From Oscillospiraceae bacterium (GTDB lineage Bacteria; Bacillota; Clostridia; Oscillospirales; Oscillospiraceae), in contig JAFQGT010000013.1 of NCBI GenBank assembly GCA_017415425.1, positions 41,755 through 105,754 on the forward strand: DNA of 64,000 nt, given 5' to 3'. Of this stretch, positions 1 through 5,817 are shown in pieces (positions within the stretch are counted from its first letter, which is position 1; every line of letters begins with the position of its first letter). The notes under the pieces were generated by a model, which did no database searches, was not told where the DNA came from, and was given only the letters and a program-made list of their open reading frames with translations. The position numbers and the translations under genes were made by a program.

Positions 1-481
1 GGCGCAGTTCCACCATAATCTTACCGGCATCGACCAGCTCAGCCTTGGGGAATGCATCACGGATGGCATTGTAGATCACCACGGAGGTATCCAGGAAGGA
101 TGCCACACCGATGCGCAGATGCTCACCGGAAACGTCCAGAGACTTGAATACATCGTGGAAGGTATCAGGCTTCAACTCGGGGTATGCGGGGTCAGCGCCC
201 TCACGGTAAGCCAGCAGGGTGAATATCTTGTCCAGCTGGTTGCGGTCAGCACCGAAAACAGAAGACTCGGGGCCTACCAGCAGAGCGGCATCGCCGTTGG
301 CGGCGATGGCAACACCGGCGCGCTCAAACAGGGGCCAGAAGCCGGAGAAGTAACGGGGGTTGGCATAGTCAGCCTCGTTGCCGTTGACGATCAGAACGTC
401 CAGATTTTCCCGACGCAGGATCTGTGCGCAACGGGCAACTCTTTCTTTGTACTCGTTTCTGGGGATGCAAATTCTTGCCAT
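1..481 (-). CDS. M24-family (creatinase/prolidase-like) protein, N-terminal part
   Basis: Partial gene: the ATG at 481 follows an AGGAGG site, and the 3' part runs off the left edge after about 160 codons. The visible part resembles the non-catalytic N-terminal domain of creatinase/Xaa-Pro aminopeptidase (M24) proteins, with an early helix containing RRENLDVLIVNG, then NPRYFSGFWP and an LLVGPES-type strand. The metal-binding pita-bread domain would lie outside the window, so peptidase activity cannot be judged. It is the third gene of a minus-strand operon after the rhamnose mutarotase and ASRT-family genes. Many M24 homologues in sugar operons have no proven peptide substrate, so a role in sugar metabolism is possible but is inference. 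Confidence 0.7.
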   Translation of the reverse strand, partial: MARICIPRNEYKERVARCAQILRRENLDVLIVNGNEADYANPRYFSGFWPLFERAGVAIAANGDAALLVGPESSVFGADRNQLDKIFTLLAYREGADPAYPELKPDTFHDVFKSLDVSGEHLRIGVASFLDTSVVIYNAIRDAFPKAELVDAGKIMVELR

Positions 482-517
482 TTTAGTTTCCTCCTAAAAT
501 TGTATGTTAATTATTTT

Positions 518-877
518 TTATTCACAATAGCCGGGGGTCGTGTAGAAATTGACGGTTCTGGGTTCTGCGCGGCCATACTGCGCTACCACAGGCACGTCGC
601 TCTCCAGCATAATGGCATACTGCTCTTCAAACGCGGCAGTAAACTGGCCGAAGTCGCACGCTTTGTTGGTACGCAGGCAACGCACCCGTCTTGCCTCCAC
701 CTGGGTGGTAAAGCTGACAGGCTCCTTGTCCGTGTACAGCAGAGTAAACTTTATATTTGCTACCTGATCACCTACATTGGTGATGATCACGGACTCGTGA
801 CCGGGGATCAGATTCGCGCCCACAGGGGGTAGCTCCGCATCGGGGAAGATCCAAACCTTTTTACCGTAAGACATCAT
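518..877 (-). CDS. ASRT-family (sensory rhodopsin transducer-like, DUF1362) small-molecule binding protein
   Basis: A 119-residue protein matching the family named after the Anabaena sensory rhodopsin transducer (Pfam PF07100). Hallmarks are GKKVWIFPDAELPP near the N terminus, GHESVIITNVGD, YTDKEPV followed by ARRVRCLR, and ESDVPVVAQYGR near the C terminus. The family forms small beta-sandwich oligomers, and from comparative genomics it is thought to bind small molecules, probably sugars, in most bacteria; only the cyanobacterial member is linked to rhodopsin. Two in-frame ATGs (877 and 874) follow an AAGGAGG. It sits between rhamnose mutarotase and an M24-like gene, 11 bases after the former stops, so a sugar-sensing or binding role is inferred. 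No rhodopsin gene is visible. Confidence 0.8.
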   Translation of the reverse strand: MMSYGKKVWIFPDAELPPVGANLIPGHESVIITNVGDQVANIKFTLLYTDKEPVSFTTQVEARRVRCLRTNKACDFGQFTAAFEEQYAIMLESDVPVVAQYGRAEPRTVNFYTTPGYCE

Positions 878-888
878 CCATTTCCTCC

Positions 889-1218
889 TTATTCGTGGTA
901 GAAAATCTGCTTCATATCGTGATAGTACTCACTGCCGGGATCAATTGCATATTTTTCAAAGCAGGGATGGGTGTGCTCCCACCACTGCTGTGTAGTCGGA
1001 TCGGCTGCCATTTTTGCCATATCGGCATCGTAATCCTCACCCACATACTCAAAGTAAGAAAAAACCTTGTCACCCAGTAAAAAAATAGAATAGTTGCGCA
1101 GGTTACACTCTGTGATCATCGACAGCACACCGGGCCAGGTGGCGGCGTGGAGCTCACAGTATTCTTCGATTTTCTCCGGTTTCAGCTGACCCAGCTGACC
1201 AAAGCGTACAATTGCCAT
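889..1218 (-). CDS. rhaM: L-rhamnose mutarotase
   Basis: A 109-residue protein of the RhaM/YiiL family (PF05336), which interconverts the alpha and beta anomers of L-rhamnose in the cytoplasm so that rhamnose isomerase receives its preferred anomer. Visible family features are the segment EYCELHAATWPGVL carrying the conserved catalytic-type His and the Trp-Pro pair, the FEYVGEDYDADM segment, and DPTTQQWWEHTHPCFE near the C terminus. Length is usual (about 104-110). The ATG at 1218 is preceded by AAGGAGG. It is the first gene of a minus-strand operon read toward the left edge, with a promoter at 1269-1298. Other rhamnose genes (isomerase, kinase, aldolase) are not in the window. A related sugar mutarotase is the main alternative. 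Confidence 0.9.
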   Translation of the reverse strand: MAIVRFGQLGQLKPEKIEEYCELHAATWPGVLSMITECNLRNYSIFLLGDKVFSYFEYVGEDYDADMAKMAADPTTQQWWEHTHPCFEKYAIDPGSEYYHDMKQIFYHE

Positions 1219-1268
1219 AAGCTGCCTCCTTGCATAATTTGCACAATATGTGTTCTATTTCCCCGTCT

Positions 1269-1298
1269 AGTTTAGTATGAAACCCCGGTTGTTGTCAA
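1269..1298 (-). promoter_or_regulatory. SigA promoter of the rhaM operon
   Basis: Read on the minus strand: -35 TTGACA (1293-1298), 18-base spacer, -10 TAAACT (1269-1274). It drives rhaM, with a leader of about 45 bases. It lies back to back with the rpiB promoter. Confidence 0.6.
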
Positions 1299-1363
1299 TA
1301 GCTGTTCCTCATTTTTGAGAAATTTCACAAATCGTTTTCCTTTTCCGGCTTTTTATCCGCTGA

Positions 1364-1392
1364 TTGACATTCCACAAAAGGGCGTTTATAAT
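1364..1392 (+). promoter_or_regulatory. SigA promoter of the rpiB-like gene
   Basis: Consensus TTGACA (1364-1369), 17-base spacer and TATAAT (1387-1392). The predicted transcript has a leader of about 90 bases before the start codon at 1488. No riboswitch was recognised in that leader. Confidence 0.8.
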
Positions 1393-1487
1393 GATAGCAT
1401 CAACGTGTGTGCGGAGTCATTTTTTTACGTCGATTGGGGCGTGTGTCAACATAAAAAACAATCAGATATTGAAAGGATTTGAAAACA

Positions 1488-2060
1488 ATGAAAACTGTTA
1501 AGAACAAGCAGCTGCTGGTTGGTGCCGACTTTGCCGGTTTCCCCCTGAAGGAGCACGTGGTCGCTTACCTGAAGAACAAGGGCTGGGAAATCACTGATGT
1601 AGGTGTCCGTTCCCTGGAAGATACCGATACCGATCTGATGTTTCACCGTGTTGGCCTGCGCGTCGGCTCTATGATCACCGAGAAAGAATTCGACCGCGCT
1701 CTGATCTTCTGCGGCACCGGTATGGGTATCCACATTGCTGCCAGCAAGTGCCCCGGCGTTCACGCGGGCGTTGTTGAAAGCGTTCCCGCTGCTCTGCGTG
1801 CCATCACCGGTAACGGTGTTAACGTGCTGGCTATGGGCGCTTTCTATGTGGCTCCCCAGATGGCTTGCGACATTGCTGACGCTTATCTGAACGCAGATCT
1901 GGGTACCGGCTACGAGTGGTGGTACAACTTCTACGAGTTCCACAAGCTGGCTATCGACGAGCTGGATGCCTTCAACTATGAAGAGTACAAGGCCAACGGC
2001 TTCAAGGTCAAGCATCTGGGTGACTACCCCCTGAAGCTGGAGACCAAACCCGAGGAATAA
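1488..2060 (+). CDS. rpiB: RpiB/LacA/LacB-family sugar-phosphate isomerase
   Basis: A 190-residue cytosolic aldose-ketose isomerase of the ribose-5-phosphate isomerase B/LacAB family. The N terminus has the expected strand LLVGADFAGFPLKEHV, and the segment FCGTGMGIHIAASK contains the CGTG motif with the catalytic Cys. A C-terminal extension of about 40 residues after the usual core (about 145-150 residues) is seen in related clostridial proteins. I chose ATG 1488 because AAAGGA (1472-1477) is well spaced to it; an in-frame TTG at 1479 is too close to that site. It is divergent from the rhamnose mutarotase operon, so the physiological substrate could be a deoxysugar or hexose phosphate rather than ribose-5-phosphate. 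Confidence 0.85.
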   Translation: MKTVKNKQLLVGADFAGFPLKEHVVAYLKNKGWEITDVGVRSLEDTDTDLMFHRVGLRVGSMITEKEFDRALIFCGTGMGIHIAASKCPGVHAGVVESVPAALRAITGNGVNVLAMGAFYVAPQMACDIADAYLNADLGTGYEWWYNFYEFHKLAIDELDAFNYEEYKANGFKVKHLGDYPLKLETKPEE

Positions 2061-2077
2061 TTCCCAGTTCCATAAAT

Positions 2078-2106
2078 AAAGGAGGTGCTTTCGCACCTCC
2101 TTTTTT
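2078..2106 (+). terminator. Rho-independent terminator after rpiB, possibly bidirectional
   Basis: Perfect stem AAGGAGGTGC / GCACCTCCTT with a TTTC loop and a following T run. It also lies just downstream of the lipoprotein gene on the minus strand. It is nearly identical to the hairpin at 5111-5141. Confidence 0.9.
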
Positions 2107-2126
2107 ATCTGTTTCTATAACCGTCT

Positions 2127-3173
2127 TTATGACTCTAAGAAGATTGGAGTACACTCCAATCCCCGCAACATAGTTTCTTGGTTATAACGAACTTTGATCA
2201 GCGCCGGGATCCCGGTATCCTGCTGCAGTTGCAAGCAAAGCGCCTTTAACGCTTCTTTTCCCTCCGGATCTACCCGGATATCACTGCTCTCCCAGCACGC
2301 CGGGTGACTTGCTTTGTATGGACTATCTTCATCTGCAAGCTCCGCTTCCAGTACTTCCAGCATTTCGGGATTCAGCTCAGTCCAGAAAATATCGCTATGG
2401 CTGCTCTCTGGGTGCTGGATCGTAAACAGGCTGGTTGCCGAAAAAGTGTTCGTCAAGTATGGATACAGCGTGGTTGCCCCTGGCGCTCTGCAATACAGGT
2501 TGATCAGCCGTTCGGACTCGCCGCCCCACTCGATCGCATAGTATAGTCCACCTTCGCACAGCCACACATCAAAAACCCTGCAGGGATTTATCAATGGAGT
2601 AACCTCTCCGGTGATCAGATCCACCTGCATGATCTCGGTATCGCTGTAGACATATGCTGCCCAGCCGTTAGCGCCAGCCAGCTGATAAGCAGTAAGTTGC
2701 TTGGATTCCGGGACCAGGTATGCCTCTTCCATCCCCGTTCCTTCAATGACCAGTCCATTTGCCATCATGCGGATCCGGTACAACTCCTGTTCCCCGTCAA
2801 TGGTAATATGCCATTGGGTAGAAGGAAGGTCATCCATATAATAGATTTCCTCCTGCTGGTCATAGCTTGCATTCTGATTTCTTTCCAAAAACCACACTGG
2901 AAGAGACGGATCTCGTGTTGGTGTTTCAGAGTGTTCTGTGGCTTGCGGCAGAGGGCTTTCCTGGGTGGAGGGTTCGGCGCTTTCCGTAGACTCTTCCGTG
3001 GGTTGATGCTCCGTTGTTGGTGTGGTTGCTTCTGTAGAATTGGTCGTACTTGCTTCTGTAAAAGCGGTCGCGCTTTTTTCTGTTCCGCCGGTCGGTTCCT
3101 CCGGGAGTTGGCCACATCCGGATAAAACCATAATTAGCAGGAAAAGTACTAGCCAAATACATATTCGCCTCAT
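2127..3173 (-). CDS. Lipoprotein with Thr/Glu/Pro-rich linker and beta-rich C-terminal domain
   Basis: A 348-residue predicted lipoprotein. The ATG at 3173 was preferred over 3194 because AGAGGAG sits about 7 bases upstream of it. A lipoprotein signal peptide ends in LSGC (lipidated Cys near residue 20). It is followed by a low-complexity Thr/Glu/Ser/Pro linker of about 60-70 residues that would hold the domain off the membrane or carry glycans. The rest (about 90-348) looks like short beta strands with recurring Tyr/Trp-rich motifs (IYYMDD, AAYVYSD, GLYYAIEWGG), reminiscent of beta-propeller surface proteins; I do not recognise a named family. It lies 38 bases after the frameshifted secreted protein gene and is probably co-transcribed with it. 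Confidence 0.65.
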   Translation of the reverse strand: MRRICIWLVLFLLIMVLSGCGQLPEEPTGGTEKSATAFTEASTTNSTEATTPTTEHQPTEESTESAEPSTQESPLPQATEHSETPTRDPSLPVWFLERNQNASYDQQEEIYYMDDLPSTQWHITIDGEQELYRIRMMANGLVIEGTGMEEAYLVPESKQLTAYQLAGANGWAAYVYSDTEIMQVDLITGEVTPLINPCRVFDVWLCEGGLYYAIEWGGESERLINLYCRAPGATTLYPYLTNTFSATSLFTIQHPESSHSDIFWTELNPEMLEVLEAELADEDSPYKASHPACWESSDIRVDPEGKEALKALCLQLQQDTGIPALIKVRYNQETMLRGLECTPIFLES

Positions 3174-3210
3174 ATATGCTCTCCTCTTAATCATTTGCCT
3201 TAATCATATA

Positions 3211-4787
3211 TTATATATTTACAGGCTCAACAACATTACTTCCCTTGACATAACCGCATACAGTGCAGACCCCTGAGGAAAATGAATGCACTGCCGTTAT
3301 ATAGCCGCTGCAGCAGCTATAGTAGATTCTGTGATTTTGCGTTGACGTAGCTACCGATTGCCTTACAGCAGTATGTGAAGACACTTTGGTAACGCCACAG
3401 CAGGAATAATTAGTGTTATGCACTTGCTGTGTAACAATTACGCTTTGTGAATTGCTGTGCAATTGACGCAGATAACCATCACAATTCTCACAGTCGTATT
3501 TATGGTAACTTGCGTTCTCAAATACTTTTTGTGTACTAAAATTATGGTCGACATAATACAACGCGCGGATATAGTGCCCAAAAATAGTAGTAAATGGATA
3601 GTATTGGTATCCTACACCACATTGACCATCTTGATTACATTCATACACCCAAATTCCCAATCCACTCGAATCAACTCTGTCAAAAACAATTGAATGCGTG
3701 CCATTTGATGGTGTTTGATCATTAACAGACACATATCGCACGAAGGCTCCTTTTGTTAACGATGCGAAAAAAGTTTTCATTGATTCGATACTTGCAAATT
3801 GCCAGTTTTCATGATAATCGGGATTTGTTGCTGTATTCGCAACCCAACTAGGTCCCTGTCTGCTCCAATCTTCAATATGCAAAAAACGGTCATGGGCATA
3901 TTTTGCAAACCCGTCACATTCGTTACTCCAAGCATAATTAGTGGTAAAATATGACAATACGGTGCTAGGAACAAAGCCTGTGCCTGGAACAGCGGGATAT
4001 TCAGGAAGCGGAAAGCTAACATCGTTCGTATTAGGGTCGAAATTTATCAGCGTATAAGTTGAATTCTCAGTTTCTTCTTCATCTGTTTCGAAGGAAATAT
4101 AGGGTGCAATGATACAATTCACCCCATACTCATTTCCTAGCACAGTATTTTCGTCTGAGGTAAGATTATAATAATTAGGAATCCCGTTTTCATCTCGCCA
4201 AATAATTTTATTGTCATCAAACATAAACATTGAACTAAATGTGTGACCGGATAGCACAGTTTCGGCTTCCTTAGTCGTCGTGTTTATGATAACAATGCTG
4301 TTCCCACCTTCAATAAAAGAGAGATACTCACCAAACACAACTGGTCTGTAAATCTCGTTCTCCTCTGATGTGTATATATACTCAAAAAAGGATCCGGAAT
4401 AATCCGTCTTAATAATTTTGCCGTCGACTGTAACGCAATACAGATGGTCTTTGGAAGAAGCATAACACTCTAGGGTTTCGTTCCCTATCTGAAGATTGGT
4501 CAATTCTTTACTGACTATATCAAATATATATAGCGACCCAATTACACAAACATTTGTATCGATATCTAAAGTCTCTGCTGGAGCATACCCTTTATATACA
4601 AATGGAAAAATATTATCCGGAGCCATACCATATGCCATTTTTTCATTGGATTTACCGGGAATTACATTCATTTCGTCCGTGGTAATTGAACCTATGGATA
4701 TATTTCCGTCAGCATATACCACAAAAGGCAATCTAAGAACTAAAATAGCCGCAAGTATTAAACAAAAAAAATAGTTTTTTTATTCAT
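3211..4787 (-). CDS. Secreted beta-propeller plus CHAP/NlpC-like protein, signal peptide frameshifted
   Basis: An open frame from about 4731 encodes 506 residues but starts inside a signal peptide. A good ATG at 4787 follows AAAGGAG but reads into a stop after nine codons, because the A7/T8 tract (4764-4781) is one base out of frame. Adding one base would give a signal peptide of about 27 residues ending VVYA. The N-terminal half has propeller-like repeats (LYCVTVDGKIIKTDYSG). The middle has SNECDGFAKYAHDRF and GTHSIVFDRVD, the Cys and His spacing of CHAP/NlpC-P60-type cysteine peptidases or amidases. The C terminus has Cys pairs (CENCDG, YSCCG, YSCCSG, CTVCG) resembling zinc ribbons. Codon use is AT-rich compared with neighbours. 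The frameshift may be real, phase-variable or a sequencing error. Confidence 0.6.
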
Positions 4788-4852
4788 AGCATGTATCTCC
4801 TTTCTTGATTATCATACACTTAACCCACTGCGATTTTTCACTTATATAAAGA

Positions 4853-4893
4853 GCGCATAAACTGTCCTATGCTTAACGGAACAGCTTATGCGC
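4853..4893 (-). promoter_or_regulatory. Long hairpin between leader ORF and secreted-protein gene
   Basis: On the minus strand, GCGCATAA pairs with TTATGCGC, with a further CTGTTCC/GGACAG stretch inside, followed by a T-rich TCTTTATAT. It could be an attenuator or weak terminator. The stop codon of the small ORF 4886-4987 lies within one arm. Confidence 0.45.
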
Positions 4894-4987
4894 TTTCTGT
4901 GCTCGGTTTATGCTGTTTTCTTGGAAATCGCGTCGAGCAAGTCGGCAGCAATTGCAGATCCCGGATGAGGTTAGATAACATATTCAC
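4886..4987 (-). CDS. Possible 33-residue leader peptide
   Basis: A short ORF with a GTG start at 4987 (or ATG at 4981), preceded by GGGAGG nine bases upstream and lying downstream of a good promoter (5028-5056). The peptide has no recognised domain and no run of one regulatory amino acid. Its TAA falls in the hairpin at 4853-4893, so a translating ribosome would melt that hairpin. That position suggests a leader peptide for the secreted-protein gene, but random occurrence cannot be excluded. The rest of 4788-5110 shows nothing else. Confidence 0.3.
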   Translation of the reverse strand: MNMLSNLIRDLQLLPTCSTRFPRKQHKPSTESA

Positions 4988-5027
4988 AACAACCTGCCTC
5001 CCTACAAGAATCTTAATCCACACCTAT

Positions 5028-5056
5028 ATTATGATACGCAAAATATATTTTGTCAA
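5028..5056 (-). promoter_or_regulatory. SigA promoter upstream of the leader ORF and secreted protein
   Basis: Minus strand: TTGACA (5051-5056), 17-base spacer, CATAAT (5028-5033). The predicted transcript would have a leader of about 230 bases before the secreted-protein start at 4787. Confidence 0.6.
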
Positions 5057-5110
5057 TATTAATGTTTATGGTTAAAGTGTTTTGTTTGATATTATATTTC
5101 ACCCGTACTA

Positions 5111-5141
5111 AAAAGGAGGTGCATTTGCACCTCCTTTTTTA
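5111..5141 (-). terminator. Rho-independent terminator of the ABC transporter operon
   Basis: AAGGAGGTGC / GCACCTCCTT stem with T runs on both strands, directly after the ABC ATPase stop codon. It is near-identical to the hairpin at 2078-2106. Confidence 0.85.
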
Positions 5142-5807
5142 TTATTCCTGCAGCCTTCCATCACGCATAGTCAGCACTTCGTCTGCTAACGCGGCGATCT
5201 CCATATCGTGGGTCACTACAATGACGCAGTAGCCGTCCTGATGGGCAAGATCCCGGAGTAAGCTAACAATGTGCAGGCTGTTTTCCGAGTCCAGATTGCC
5301 GGTAGGCTCGTCCGCCAGCAGGAGTTTTGTCTCCATACTCAGCGCCCGGGCAACAGCCACCCGCTGCTGCTCACCACCGGACAGCATACCGGGAAACCGG
5401 TTCGCCATAGATGCAGGCAGATTCACCTTCTCCAACAGTTCCCCTACCCTTTTCCTTGCGGTCTTTGCCGATACTTTCCGCAGCTCCATGGGATAGGTGA
5501 TGTTCTCCGCCACCGTCAGCAGCGGAAACAGCCGGAAGGACTGATAGATCACCGCTGCCTTTTCCCGGCGGTAGTGGGTCAGATTCAGCTCTTTTGTGGA
5601 CTTTCCCTCATAGAGAATCCGACCCTGCTGAGGCAGGTCCAACCCTGCCATCAGCGACAGCAAGGTGGATTTTCCCGAGCCGGATTTGCCAACCAGGGCA
5701 TAGAGTTTTCCCGGCTCAAATGCATAGCTGACATCCTTCAGCGCATCCACCTGCTGATAACGGGTGCGGTAGCTGTAGGTGACCTGTTCCAGTTCCAAAA
5801 TTGCCAT
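5142..5807 (-). CDS. ABC transporter ATP-binding protein, MacB/LolD type
   Basis: A 221-residue nucleotide-binding subunit. It has Walker A GKSGSGKST (about residues 35-43), signature LSGGEQQRVAVARAL, and Walker B LLLADEPTGNLD followed by the switch His (VVTHDME). The TGNLD sequence after Walker B is typical of the MacB/LolD/FtsE class that partners FtsX-like permeases. The start was set at ATG 5807, preceded by AAGGAGG, rather than the upstream in-frame codon at 5831. It lies ten bases after the stop of the 993-residue FtsX-domain permease and is its obvious partner. Likely roles in Firmicutes are extrusion of or resistance to peptides, or envelope-related signalling. No two-component system lies next to it. 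Confidence 0.9.
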   Translation of the reverse strand: MAILELEQVTYSYRTRYQQVDALKDVSYAFEPGKLYALVGKSGSGKSTLLSLMAGLDLPQQGRILYEGKSTKELNLTHYRREKAAVIYQSFRLFPLLTVAENITYPMELRKVSAKTARKRVGELLEKVNLPASMANRFPGMLSGGEQQRVAVARALSMETKLLLADEPTGNLDSENSLHIVSLLRDLAHQDGYCVIVVTHDMEIAALADEVLTMRDGRLQE

Positions 5808-5817
5808 AGAAACCTCC

